From assembly GCA_023375785.1 (NCBI GenBank), contig SZWC01000031.1, positions 239,002 to 268,249 of the forward strand: 29,248 nucleotides of DNA, in the 5' to 3' direction. The stretch is from Penium margaritaceum (lineage: Eukaryota; Streptophyta; Zygnematophyceae; Desmidiales; Peniaceae). Position numbers and translations under genes: made by a program. This document shows positions 9,910 to 20,357 of this stretch, piece after piece (the first letter of the stretch is position 1; each line of letters begins with the position of its first letter). The notes under the pieces are model-generated. The model worked only from the letters and a program-made list of their open reading frames with translations. It did not search any database and was not told the origin of the DNA.

Positions 9910-10504
9910 ATGACTCTATTCGGTGTGACATTAACTGGGGGACGTATAAAAAAAGCAAGATCGAGGAAAGACATTGTGGCCACAAATGGGCCCCGAGTAC
10001 AACGCATCTTGCCATACCTACCACAGGAAAAAATAGGTACCTACTATGTATCTAGGAGTGGCCACTTGTTACATTGCGCACAACCATTGTGCGCACCTTG
10101 ACTTACGTGGCGTGTTGCATACGTCCTGTGAGAGTAGAGATTTTTTTTGGTCGCGCACAGTGGTTGTCAATGTCACGCACCGTTCGGCGAGCGGACGTTC
10201 CGCATATGCCAAAGGAGACACGTGTACAATCAAAGGATGCGCCGGGATCTGTTCTACCGAGTGAATGCGAGGTCGGTGAAGTCCGGATGGTCCATGTCCC
10301 AAATAACGAGACGCCACTAACCCCCCCGAAACAAGACTCTTAAAACACGTACCTGTTCCCATTTGCAAAAATTATTAGATAGATATGTTCATTATCAGTC
10401 GACGACTCCAGTCCGACACACAACAAAGGAATTCATTTTATAAAGAAGACATCACATTGCCCGAATATAAAGACCTTGTTTTTACAAAATTGGAAACAAA
10501 CTCA
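9910..10504. other. Flanking sequence with one short hairpin
   Basis: No gene is recognised. The one structure noted is a perfect hairpin at 10075-10095, TGCGCACAA-CCA-TTGTGCGCA. Confidence 0.4.
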
Positions 10505-10690
10505 AAGTTCAACATGGCATACGCATTTAAAAAAAAATAAACGGCATGCCCGTATCCCGTTACAAAATTTAAAGGTCCGGGTATGCCGTGAGCAGCCAAA
10601 GTATTCATGGGTATGCAGTTTTTTTTTTAGTGCGTCAGGTATGCCGTGCCAAGTTTTCGAACCGTTGGTATGCCAGCTTTAAAGTGAGCG
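10505..10690. repeat. Cluster of inverted GGTATGCC motifs, probable small element
   Basis: GGTATGCC or a one-base variant starts at 10580, 10610, 10638 and 10667, about 29 bp apart. The reverse form GGCATAC/GGCATGCC starts at 10516 and 10543. The design resembles the element at 9356-9899, with iterated motifs facing each other. T/A runs lie between. I could not fix the borders or a target duplication. Confidence 0.4.
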
Positions 10691-10771
10691 CGGTGCGGGT
10701 ATCCGAGCTATTAAACCCCTTCTTAAAACGTGAAAGCCCCTCAGCAAAATCTAACAAAAAATGGGAATTAA

Positions 10772-11344
10772 AATACCCCAACACGTTCTTCCAATGGTGC
10801 TATATCCGCGATAACCTCCTCAACACCCCCCTCCGTCTTTGCCCACAAGACATCATGCTCCGTATCTTTTAAAGATCCATCCAAGTCAACCACAGGTACC
10901 GCTTTCTCCCCCCCCTCGTCCCCACTCTGGCCACGCTGTAAGAAACGAGAAACAACTGAGCATTGTTTTGTGCAATGCCGCGACATCCAACCAATCATGC
11001 AACGTCTCTGCACCCTGTTTATCACCTTCTTTCCCAAGACTGCTCCTATACTACCCAGCATCCTCATAGGACCCACCACTCCTACCAACGAACGCAGAAT
11101 CTGGGAAATCACACGAGCCACCATATGTCACTGTCTATGGCAAGAGAGGTGGACACAACCAACACATAACCCCACCCCGATTATCGTGGCGACTACACCC
11201 CATCTCCTACAAGAGCATCTCACCCATGCGTCGCTAAGAGTAGCACAACTCCCTCTTGGAAGAAAAAGGAAGAAAAGCCTACCAACAACTCTGCACCGAA
11301 ATAACACATGTGCAACGCACAAGAGGGAAGAGAACACCTCATAA
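10772..11344 (+). pseudogene. LINE C-terminal fragment (zinc-finger region)
   Basis: An open frame with no ATG near its beginning. It contains WPRCKKRETTEHCFVQC, which fits the C-terminal CX2CX7HX4C finger of non-LTR retrotransposons, with the first Cys changed to Trp. About 60 residues on, IWEITRATICHCLWQERW resembles the tail that follows this finger in plant LINE proteins. In another frame just upstream, NTFFQWCYIRDNLL could be an earlier part, implying a frameshift. No RT or endonuclease domain is present, so this would be a 5'-truncated copy. The Pro/Thr-rich rest gives no further support. Confidence 0.45.
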
Positions 11345-11531
11345 TCAGAATCACACAGAAATTCCACTGCTGGTGGAAACACCCGGGATATTACAAATTG
11401 TAAGTTGTTAGGGGGGCCGGGTTCAATCCCCAGGCTTGTTAAGGTGTCTTGGAGACCCTCCCGCTCCCATCAGTTATGACCATGGGGCAAAGAAAAAACC
11501 AGTTATGAGGATTGTTAACAAGAATCACCTC
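11345..11531. other. Flanking sequence with a tRNA T-arm-like motif
   Basis: CCGGGTTCAATCCCCAGG at about 11418-11435 has the form of a tRNA T arm (5-bp stem with one mismatch, 7-base TTCAATC loop) and resembles a pol III B box. I find no A box or complete tRNA around it. It could be a SINE remnant or chance. Confidence 0.25.
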
Positions 11532-11651
11532 TTACACCGACTGGACATAGGCGGTTCACATGGATGAGGTGCGGGACAAAATACGTTTCTGTTACACCAA
11601 GGGAAACGTCGGTGGTTCACAGGGATGAAGTGCGGGAGAAAAGATGATTAA
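11532..11651. repeat. Two tandem copies of a 60-bp unit
   Basis: The unit runs from TTACACC through GGTTCACA-GGATGA-GTGCGGGA and occurs twice (from 11532 and from 11592) with scattered differences. No coding sense is seen. Confidence 0.7.
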
Positions 11652-11652
11652 G

Positions 11653-12130
11653 GTGTTTTGGACAAATGGATCATTTGAATTAAGCAGCACGTGTACTTCA
11701 ATTACAAGGGTCGAGTGAGTCAAGCACATATACATAATGTCGGGAATGAGAATGAGGCAAATGTTGGGTCATCGGCGTTCGAGCCAAGGGATGTGTACGA
11801 GGTTGCGTCGTGAGTGGCTGATTGGAGAAGCTCCGCGGAGAAGTTGGGGGGCTTCGAGAATATCGAGGCATCTTTTTACAAAGTTATAGCGCCGTCGTCA
11901 AGTTGACCGAAGAAGATCAAAACATCGACAGAGTTTGCGATACTTCTGTCAACCGTTCTGGAAGGTGGTGGAAGGTGTCAGAATGGAACACTGGAGGTCG
12001 AGGGCAGGTGCTTAAAATGCCCTTGGCCAAACGGCATAAAAATTTGGAAGTTTTCGCATGGTGGGCCATGAATGTAAACGCAAAAATGCCCATTCACAAA
12101 GTTTAGGGACTTGTGCATGTCAAGGACGTA
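11653..12130 (-). repeat. LTR of the element-C family, separate copy
   Basis: About 478 bp matching the 3' LTR of element C (20358-21295 without its insertion) along the whole length and in the same orientation. Examples are GGACAAATGGAT at the low end, GAAGCTCC, CATTCTGGAAGGTGG-like and GGTGGGCCATG blocks, and TTTAGGGA near the high end. It lacks the 448-bp insertion of the other copy. It lies almost directly beside element B. It may be a solo LTR or the edge of another copy. Confidence 0.75.
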
Positions 12131-12143
12131 ACACTTTCGAGGG

Positions 12144-12636
12144 TTGAGGATTGTGGATCGTAGACTGGCTAGTGCAAGGGACCAAAGTGGCAAAGCGATG
12201 TCACTGTTTCTTTATGGGGGAGTAGAATGTTAGTGGAGAGACTGAGCAAGTCATAGCCCAGCGAAGTGTTACAAGCGGGGTAGCGAGCAAGCGAGCAGCG
12301 AGCTCACTCTAGCTCGCTACCCTCGAGGTTTTTGAGACTTTGAACAATCTATCCCCAAGTTGAAAAAGTAACCTGTCAAGCATTCCACCGGTCAAGAGAT
12401 CTATAAGAGACAAGTTTGGGTCAGCACCCGGCTTGGCCAAGCACGAGCACATGGCACATGAGCACACGGATGAAGCTTTGTGTCCACATGATTCAAGGAA
12501 TGGGCAGACGTGCAGCCACGTCACCATGGCTAGGTTTCCAATAGTGCTGTCTCTCTCTGGTCAATCACCTCCATCTGTGAAGTGAGTGTGCAACGAGGCC
12601 AGGGGTCACCGTGCAGTATTGGCATACATAGACCAA
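12144..12636 (-). repeat. 3' LTR of element B
   Basis: It is clearly alignable with 19870-20352. The best-conserved part is 12228-12636 (from TGTTAGTGGAG, through CACGTCACCATGGCTAGG, to CATAGACCAA). The outer 80 bases are more diverged, sharing GGCTAGTGCAA and GGAGTAGAATG. The end near 12144 is inferred from the target duplication. Confidence 0.75.
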
Positions 12637-12647
12637 CACTCCCCCAT
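12637..12647 (-). other. Polypurine tract of element B
   Basis: On the minus strand ATGGGGGAGTG lies immediately before the 3' LTR, the usual form in plant copia elements. Confidence 0.65.
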
Positions 12648-12745
12648 GATCCACAGCCAACACAGACTCAGACACACACAGTCGCAACAACGACGTCACA
12701 AGGAGTGACGCAAGAAAATTTGTACACGAGCATTGGTACGACACA

Positions 12746-13588
12746 TCAACCTGGAACATCATGAGGGCACAACAACCTAATGGAGTAAACTGTAGTCTTG
12801 AAGACATCATTATTATGTGCCTTCATGAGGAATTCTGCTTGCTCTTTTTGGGTTTCAACCCATACAGTCTGGACATCGTCTACAACCACACGTTCACACA
12901 TAGAATGTTGTTCCACATTGATATGCTTCGTACGAGTGTGATGCATTCCATCATACTCTACAATAGATTTTGTGATTTGATTGCCGCAGCGTGAAGTGAT
13001 GCAACTAATGGGAACACGCAACTGTTATAACAATCGACACAACCAAACATTCTCACAAGTGCCTGCACCGAGTGCAACATATTCGGCTTCACTGGAGCTA
13101 CGCACTACAAAACCTTGCTTGCCACGTTTCCATGAGATAGTTGTCCCAACGACGAGAAAGACATAGACAGTGCAACTGTGAGCATCCGCATCATGCGTCC
13201 AATCACTATCAGTGTAGTCATCAACCACCATCGACGGCTGTGCCCGGTAGCAGAGACTAGCTCGGGCAGTAGCGAGCACATACCTGACAACACGCAACAC
13301 TTCCTCCATGTAGTGTGACCTTGGGCACTGGGGGAACTGAGCAAGAAAGCTCACAGCAAAGGCGAGGTCTGCTCTTGTGGTGGTAGCTAGGTACATCAGG
13401 GATCCTATGACTGGCAGGTAGTCAATCACATCCACCGGCTCCCATAGCTTTGATACATCTAGAGTTTTCAGCAAACTCTTCCTAGAAGGTATCATCGGTG
13501 TTAACATAGTGGACACGGCCTCAAACAGGGAGGCAAATTGCCCCCTAGGCTCTTGACGTATGCTGCGTGGTGAGCGTGAAGGACACAA
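12746..13588 (-). pseudogene. pol: pol, RNase H and C-terminus of element B
   Basis: Clear Ty1/copia RNase H: YLPVIGSLMYLATTTRADLA, then HYMEEVLRVVRYVLAT, then DDYTDSDWTHD, then ISWKRGKQGFVVRSSSEAEY-VALGAGTCENVWL. After a frame break it continues as RTKHINVEQHSMCERV and ETQKEQAEFLMKA, the customary copia pol ending (TKHID and QLADIFTK blocks). It degrades the RNA template during cDNA synthesis. The acidic residues of the first motif (YTDSDW) and the Glu in SSEAEY are still visible. Confidence 0.9.
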
Positions 13589-13639
13589 CGAGCATGATCA
13601 CGCTGTAGCTCCATGACAAGAAAGACACGTGACGGACCC

Positions 13640-14265
13640 AAGTATTTCATCTCGTATGCAGACTACTGCAGAGTCTTCACGGATGACATTGCGTATCAAC
13701 TCAGAGAGGCAATTAGCAAGTCATCAACATTGACAAGGATGGTGGCAAACAATACAGGCTGTGGTGTGACAAAGAGAGAAGGATCCACTGTGTTGCATTG
13801 GTAGCCCCCCTTTTTGAAGGTAGAGGTATTCTCCTGGTTCCAACACCGTGGTGATTGAATGAGGCCATGGAGGACCTTTCCCAGTCTCCGGAATCTGTCG
13901 GTGCCATTCGAGAAACCTGGGGGCTGCACCATGTAGATCTCCTCATCCAACTGTCCATGCAGGAAAACTATGTTCACATCCATTTGCTCGAGCTCTCAAT
14001 CATGGTGTGCTACAAGATTCAGAAGAAAGCATGTTGTACTTTAGTATCCGATGGGAGCAAATGCCTCGTCAAATTCAATACCAGGGACTTGGGAGATCCC
14101 CTTGACAGTGAGACGTGCCTTGTGCTTGTCAAGTACACCGTTAGGCTTGTATTTCTGACGAAACACCCATCAAGCACCGATGATGTTCCGGCCGGGTGAT
14201 AGATTGACCACCACATATACAGCATGATCGTCTAGAGCTCTGAGCTTGTCCCGCATGGCAGCCTC
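13640..14265 (-). pseudogene. pol: pol, reverse transcriptase of element B (broken)
   Basis: On the minus strand the blocks WVFRQKYKPNGVLDKHKARL, VKGISQVPGIEFDEAFAP, MDVNIVFLHGQLDEEIYM-VQPPGF and VNVDDLLIAS follow one another as in copia RT. The catalytic pair is present as NVDDLL where YVDDLL is usual. A TGA stands just before WVFR and further stops or frameshifts break the rest. The part between VDDLL and RNase H is decayed. Confidence 0.88.
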
Positions 14266-14841
14266 CTACTGTTGTGAGTCGGGCGCTACACGTGCCTCTC
14301 GAACTGTGGTCGGATTAGGCGACGAGGGTGTGGAAACAGCGATTACGTGGCACTCTTCGATGCTGCCAAGAAAGGCAGCGTCAAGTGCGTGCTCATGTTC
14401 CATCTTGAGTAGTGTATATCCAAGGACAGAGCTAGGGTGGACAACCCCTGTCGCTAAGCCCAAGGCGTCCATGATTGTCGGCAATGCTGGTGACTGCATA
14501 GGTAGGGACAGAGAAGGATGGGAGGAGGGCGCTAAGATACTGGAGGTTTGTGTGGGAAGTGCACAAAGGCGCCCGCCACGGGCAGAAGGTGTAATGGGTG
14601 TAGGACCGGGAGGATCTCCAGACGACAGAAGATCAGGGACAGACTGACTGCACACAACCGAACTTTGCAAACTGGATGGGGTTGTAGAGGAGTGCGCAGG
14701 ATACACAGACTCCGATGTGTTAGGCATGGACATGATAGGAGACGCTGAAGCTCTAGGCGAGCCAGAGGATACATATGGCAGGGACCATGAGGACAATGTG
14801 GACATTGTGCAGGGTGCCGGATGATGCTCGAAGGGTGAAGG
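14266..14841 (-). pseudogene. pol: pol, Ser/Pro-rich linker between integrase and RT of element B
   Basis: An open frame (14266-14805) rich in Ser, Pro and Thr, with no enzyme motif. Copia Pol proteins carry such an unstructured linker between integrase and RT, and its place and composition fit. The plus-strand open frame over the same bases is a shadow. Confidence 0.6.
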
Positions 14842-15815
14842 CTATTGGGGGGACACAGTAGAAGGGACTATGAGGAGAGCAAGGAGATCAGGGTTGAGAT
14901 CTCCACACAACCGAAAGAGTGGCAAAAGGGAGGCGGGGAACGAGGGATGATTGAAGTCATGTAGAAAGACAGACGCAAAGACTAGGGCATCACGGGATTC
15001 AACGACACGTTTGCGCTCAAGGTTCCAGAAGAAATAGGCCTTGGACTGGGTAGAGACACCCAAGAAGGGGCAAAGGCACCCACGTGGGGAGAGATTCCCA
15101 TTGCAAAGGTCCTCGGAAAACCAGGCAGACGCATTGCTGTCCAAGACCCGAGTAAGGCAAAGGCCGGCACGAGTGCCGTACCAGTGCTCAAAGGGAGTGA
15201 CGTTGCAAGGGAGAGGATCGTGTGGGACACAGTTCCAGACCCATGTCATGTAGCTCATGGCCTCAAAGGTGAACAAGGGAGAGAGACCAGATTTGGACAA
15301 TAGTGTACGAACACCATCGGCAAGCGTCTGACTCCAACGCTCAAAGACGCGGTTCTGTTGGGGTGTGTAGGTAGCCAATGTCTCCAGTCACACTCCATTG
15401 GACTCAAGGAACCTGGCGGTGGGGACGAGGAACTTACCGCCACAGTTGCTACGGATGACGTGCAGCAAATACTAACAAAAACATTCATCTTGCACCACTC
15501 AGGACTCATTGAGGACACGGACATCGCTCTTCTAATGAAGAGCAAAGAGCCACCAAAACCGGGAGGGATCAACAGAAAGTCAAAGAACAAATCGACCAAC
15601 ACTCCAAAGCAACTCGTGGGAGGACCCATCACATCAGCGTGGACGAGGTCAAGGGAATAGGAGGAGTGGGAGTCAGAAGAGGCAAAATGAGATTGATGCA
15701 TTTCTCCTTGGGCAGAGTGAAGACAGTGAGAGGGACAGGGTGAAGGAAAAGTGGACGCGGAGAGGCCAACAGCCAGTTTGAGCTTGAGTATGTAGGTAAT
15801 GCCATCTTTTTTCAC
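14842..15815 (-). pseudogene. pol: pol, integrase of element B (broken)
   Basis: It begins with a pre-integrase region (CLHSAQGEMHQSHFASSDSH) and the core start LDLVHADVMGP, which holds the first catalytic Asp. The second Asp, normally RSDNGGEF, is Asn (AAC at 15445-15447, read from the minus strand) in a decayed segment. The third motif is kept as TYTPQQNRVFERWSQTL with Glu present. It ends with the copia C-terminal block TPFEHWYGTRAGL, PFLGVSTQSKAYFFW and VESRDALVF. The frame changes at least once between 15255 and 15378. Confidence 0.88.
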
Positions 15816-15989
15816 ATAGCCAAGATAACGATGTAAGAGTTGAACAGCATTAGGTTAGAGAGAGTGTGCCACATGAACAAGAGCGGACCCAACAAAGGCT
15901 GCAGAGGGGGCAAGAAGAGGGACATGGTAAAGCTTGTCACACTTGATACCCTGCAAAACGACGCGACCGGAGGGACAAAGACTGACAGT

Positions 15990-16340
15990 GCCAACACCTT
16001 GACTGTCTTAGAAATCCATGCCCTGATCATCGATGGAAGGCACCGACAGCAGGGTGAGCTCCAAGGATGGCATATACAGAATGTCAGGAAGACACAACAC
16101 ACCGCTAGGACTAACAAAGCGGACAATACCAATGCCCTGGACGGGAAGCAATTGGCCAGGCCCAGTTCGCACAAATCAAACAGAACCGGCAAGACCCAAC
16201 GAGACAAAGGCAGAATAGACAAAATTCATGTCATGGGTGGCTCATGAGTGAAGGACCCAGAAGCCAATGGTGACACGCGCATGAGGGAGGACACCGCAGG
16301 TGGCAACATTACCAACAGAAGAAGGAGACAAAGAACACAC
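15990..16340 (-). pseudogene. pol: pol, protease of element B (active site destroyed)
   Basis: On the minus strand WVLHS-stop-ATHDMNF stands where copia proteases have W.LDSGATHHMT. The catalytic Asp is His (16248-16250) and the Gly codon is TGA (16242-16244). Downstream GQLLPVQGIGIVRFV and CLPDILYMPSLELTLLSV match the rest of the copia protease, confirming the assignment. Confidence 0.85.
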
Positions 16341-16549
16341 AACAAGACAACAAGGACAAGAAATAGACTGCCAATGCTTGACCCACGGAACAGACGCACA
16401 CGGTGACCCATGGGTGTACTGGGGTGGTCCCACAAAGAACAATGTTAGTCTGACATGCAAGATTGCTGGCCAACAAAGTTACGCCCTAACCTCCCTGATC
16501 ACAAAGGTGAAAGAGCTGGAGGAGAGACCATTACTGCTGACGCTCGCCA

Positions 16550-18171
16550 TCAACAAAAGGTGCAGACGACAAAGGAGTGGACCCGGAGGAGGGAAGATAC
16601 CATGGAGGGGCGATGTAGGTAGGAGAGGGAGGGCCAGCGTAGACGGGTGCCAACCCCAGGACGGCGGCCATCCTCAGGGGTATGGGACCAATGGAGCGGG
16701 TGGAACACGAGTGGTAGTGTAGGCCTGCGCAGAGGAGGAGCCGATGGACCGGGAGGTGGTGCTCGAGCTGGAGCTGGAGCTGGTAGCGAAGGAAGAGGAG
16801 GAGCCAAGAGTGCGCGCCCAGTGAGCACACACATGGCGTATGCAAGGCGGAGGTCATTAGGGGATGCAGTGCACATACAAGCAGAGTGCTTGGATGATCC
16901 ACAGTTCCAGAACACCACCTCATCAAGAACGCAAGACGGAGCATTGTCCTTGGCTTTCCCCCTGCCATTGCCATGATCGCATCCATGCCCACAACCCTGA
17001 GAGGCAAGAGCTATGGCTGTAGAGAATGAATAGGATGGGGAGGTGAAGGATGTGGGCTCAGTGGGAGAAGAAGAAGAAGAGGAGGCAGTGGTAACAATGG
17101 CAAATCCGACCACTACCGTACGGACAAGGCGTTTGGTCTAGAGGCTGTTCTACCAGGGGGCAAGCCTCTTAGTTGTGAAGTCCTAGAGTGCACCAACACC
17201 AGACAGGGACTTGGAGGCCATGGTCTGAGAGGCAAAACGTTGCAGCTCATTTTTGCGGAGGAGGTCGATCAGCTCAGGGATTAACCCACTGACCATTGTG
17301 TGCAAAGCTGACAACTGACCTGGCGCAGCCTCGCCAAGCTCTTGATGCAGTCTGAGATCGCGAGTCCAATAGGCGTCAGCCGTCTCATCTGCACGCATCA
17401 GGAGTGTGTTAAACTAGAAAGTTAGTGCACTTTGAACATCTTGACCAGTGACAGTAGTGCAAGGACGCAACCTGGTGTAAGAACCGACCGTGTCAGCCAA
17501 ACGCTGCAGGGTAGGGTCAGCATTGTAGGTGCCGACATCCTTGACTAGGGTTTCAGGAGCAGCAACAATAAGATCACAGACAGGACGAGTAGACTCGTTA
17601 GCGGCTTGCATGAAAGTGAGGACTGTTGGGAAAGAGTAGCCCCACAAGTGTTCTCCCTGAGTCCCGGCACTGGAGCGGGTCTCCGAGGAGGAGAAGGCAA
17701 GTCCATAAGCTAGGATGGGAGGCTGGGACAAGAAGTGATGCAATGTTTGCGGCGGGTGGAGTGGCAGCAGCATTTGCGACCGTGTTGTTAGCAGCGGATG
17801 GAGTGGAGGCGGTATCGGCACTGGTGCCAGTAGTAGCAGCAACCGATGGAACTGACGTAGCAGGGAGGTGCTTAAGTACAATGGGGGCGATCTCATTAGC
17901 AAAGGCTGCACAATTATCATTGGCGACCTTGAGGCGATGTTCTGCCTACCCTTGAGCCTCGCGAGCGAGGTTCAGCTGGCGATGCAAATCAGCTGTGACT
18001 GACTTGTCGTCACCATGCATGGTGACGACGGTGAGATCCTGCCAGAGAATTGTTGCAGAGTTTGCCCAGCCCTAGTGGGTTTTGGGAAAACTAGGAGTGC
18101 CGAAGGCACGTTGGAACTGTGCTGCAGGACGACCCCATCCAGGTCAGACATGGAAGCCACCACATAGAGGG
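16550..18171 (-). pseudogene. gag: gag of element B (broken)
   Basis: One minus-strand frame can be followed from 17920 to 16550, interrupted only by TAG at 17414-17416 and another stop between 17183 and 17113. It contains TADAYWTRDLRLHQELGEA and LSALHTMVSGLIPELIDLL, a helical capsid-type stretch. A zinc knuckle follows at 16871-16912 reading FWNCGSSKHSACMC, with the first Cys replaced by Phe. A Pro/Ala-rich tail follows. The N-terminal part (MSDLDGVVLQHSS from about 18150) is in another frame, so a frameshift lies near 17930. Confidence 0.75.
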
Positions 18172-18936
18172 AAAGGCAGAGCAACAGCAGAAGAGGCGGA
18201 TGCACAGAGAACCATCATGCAACGGTAGGAGATGAGGGGGTGTGGAGAAAGGCAAGCATTCGAGGAACAGTGGCAGCTATAACAGCGAAAGGACATAAAC
18301 CGTGGACACAACAAGGACCACTAGGGATAGAGTACCGGTGGTATGAGCCACCCCCATGGTGATGAGGACAGCTGCTATGGAGATGGCAGCTGTGACAATG
18401 CTGGTGGCAGCTGATGGTACAGATGGAGATGATGTGACGGCGGCAGATGTGGAGGTACGAATTTCCGATGCGGCCAAATAGACAGTAGTTGCTCTAGAGG
18501 CTGCTGTACAGGCGACAATGGATGCACCTGTAGTACTATTTGTGCCTAGATTTTCAGCTTTTGTAGCAATGGGCCCAGCTACAGCTGCTGCCTCGGTGTA
18601 AGACTCCGTTTCACGTCCTGCCAAAGTGGAGGCAGGGGCGTGGGATGCATGAGGCAGCAGTTGAAGTGGCAATGTGTATAACAGCCGAGGCAGCCGTGAG
18701 TGTTCGAGAGAGGTCAGCAATGTCCTGGTATAGAAAAGCAAGGAATGTTGCCGTAACAACATCCGCCTCAGAGGCGGCGTGCCGCCGAACCCCCCCAAGA
18801 GAGTGTGGGTGAGAGGGGCATACCCGGCGTTGTGTCGCATGTGAAGTTGCGGTTGCGATGGTCTCAGCCACATGGGACTCACGGGTGTGACGCTAGCACC
18901 CAGAATGATCCTCATAAAATCCATGGGATGGCACCA

Positions 18937-18983
18937 TGCGAGCAGCCACACTAGCTTGAGGTGAGCTAGTGTGGCTGCTCGCA
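18937..18983. repeat. Perfect 20-bp inverted repeat (hairpin)
   Basis: TGCGAGCAGCCACACTAGCT (18937-18956) is followed by the 7-base loop TGAGGTG and then its exact complement (18964-18983). Confidence 0.9.
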
Positions 18984-19472
18984 CCACCAAGGTGGTGCTG
19001 CTGTTGTGCCTAAGGAGATGCTGCTGCTTTGGCTGAGGCTGCTGTTAGTACCGTTGCAGTGCGCATCGCAGTAGCTAATGTTGCCGCTGCCCACCGATGA
19101 TGGATCTTCTACTGTTCGATTACAATTGCTACTGCATGTCATAGCGGTCGTAGGTTACTGGGTGCTTCTTCTACTATTGCTACCGTTGGTGGTACTGTTG
19201 CTGCTGCTGCCACTGCTGATGTTACAGTTGAGGATAGCTGTTTTGAAGAGCTCTGTGCTACGATTGATGCAAGAAGCGCCTTGCAATTTCCCTTCTAATG
19301 GAGAGACGAGATGCTGTGAGCCTCACAAATCAAGCTTCGGGATTTACAGACCAGCTGTCTCCGTCTGAGGAGGAGGGGAGATAGGGGCCATGGGCGGCCT
19401 CATAGCACATGGACAAGCGGCTAAACTGAGGAGGTTGCTGGGTGCAGTGGTTGCAGGCTGTCCCAGTCACCT

Positions 19473-19715
19473 GTGGCTAGGTGCGCAGTTGACTGGTGGG
19501 GCCAACTTCAACGTCGTCCGGATGCGCCAATGTGGCTGCCGGCCTTGGCTGTAGACTGCCACGGAAGCAACGGGAGGGCATGGATTTTGGCCGTCACAGT
19601 TGGCGGTGGCTAGGCACACGGCTGACTGGCCGGGCTGACGTCGACGTCGGCTGGATGCGCAAGTGCGGCTGCTTGCCTTGGCTGTCGACCGCCACAAAAG
19701 GCGGAGGGCGTTCCA
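19473..19715. repeat. Two direct copies of a unit of about 133 bp
   Basis: The block from GTGGCTAGG through GACTGG, GGATGCGC and CTTGGCTGT to a GGAGGGC-type end occurs twice, starting at 19473 and 19606, with roughly one difference in five bases. Confidence 0.7.
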
Positions 19716-19846
19716 GCTGCTTCCTTGGCTGCGCAGGAAACATGGTCCGCGAGGTGGACCCGCCTGTGATGCTAAGAGTGGCAGTCACGAGCTCTGCCCA
19801 GGGTTGAGTTCAGTGGAAGAGCCAACTATCCTGCTCCCTTAAAGCT

Positions 19847-19857
19847 GCTCTGATACC
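19847..19857 (-). other. Primer-binding site of element B
   Basis: On the minus strand GGTATCAGAGC, complementary to the 3' end of plant initiator tRNA-Met. It lies 12 bases inside the 5' LTR, a slightly long spacing. Confidence 0.75.
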
Positions 19858-19869
19858 GGTAGGATGTCC

Positions 19870-20352
19870 TGTTGGGCTAGACAAAAGTAGCAGGCTAGTG
19901 CAACAGATGAAAGATGCCATGGTTGCTTGATGGGAGAGTAGAATGTTAGTGGAGGGAGTGAACCATTCACAGCCTAGGGAAGTGCTACCAGCGCGGTAGC
20001 AAGCAAGCAAGCAGCGAGCTCACGCTAGCTTGCTATCCTTGAGGTTTTTGGGAGTTCGAACCATCTATCCCTAAGTTAGGAAAATAACCTGTCAAGCAAA
20101 CTGCCGGTCAAGAGACCTGCAAGAAACAAATTTGGGTGAGCAGCCGACTCAGAAAAGCACAAGCATGTGGCACATCAGCACACAGATGAAGTTTTGTGTC
20201 AATGTGATTCAAGGAATGGGCAATTGTGCAGCCACGTCACCATGGCTAGGCTGCCAACAATGCCGTCTCTCTCCTGTCAATCACCTCCATCAGTGAGGTG
20301 AGTGTGCAACAAGGCAAGAGATGACTGTGCGGTACTGACATACATATACCAA
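19870..20352 (-). repeat. 5' LTR of element B
   Basis: It matches 12144-12636. The strongly conserved part starts at 19944 (TGTTAGTGGAGG), giving equal lengths to the other LTR over that part. The inner end reads CCCAACA on the minus strand, just before the PBS. Confidence 0.78.
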
Positions 20353-20357
20353 GAGGG

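Larger units (their letters stand above)
18200..19846 (-). other. Leader region of element B, low-complexity and repeats
   Basis: It lies between the PBS and gag. Much of 18350-19230 is imperfect trinucleotide repeat (GCT/GCA/GAT-like) that gives an Ala/Thr-rich minus-strand open frame (18277-18990) with no known domain. It includes the perfect hairpin at 18937-18983 and a 133-bp direct duplication at 19473-19715. No coding function is supported. Confidence 0.5.
12144..20352 (-). mobile_element. Element B: full-length Ty1/copia retrotransposon (dead)
   Basis: The element reads on the minus strand from 20352 down: LTR, PBS, leader, gag with zinc knuckle, protease, integrase, RT, RNase H, polypurine tract, LTR. 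Integrase before RT is the Ty1/copia order. The likely target duplication is GAGGG (12139-12143 and 20353-20357), but the LTR ends are eroded and the borders could shift a few bases. Many stops and frameshifts, plus a destroyed protease active site, make it inactive. It sits between two LTRs of the element-C family. Confidence 0.85.

Noticed and set aside
9356..10690. CRISPR-like array because of the 29-30-bp motif spacing
   Set aside because: The repeats are short motifs arranged in inverted sets within small eukaryotic elements, without repeat-spacer structure or cas genes.
14246..16722. Several plus-strand open frames
   Set aside because: They are shadows of the minus-strand copia pol genes, which show clear motifs.
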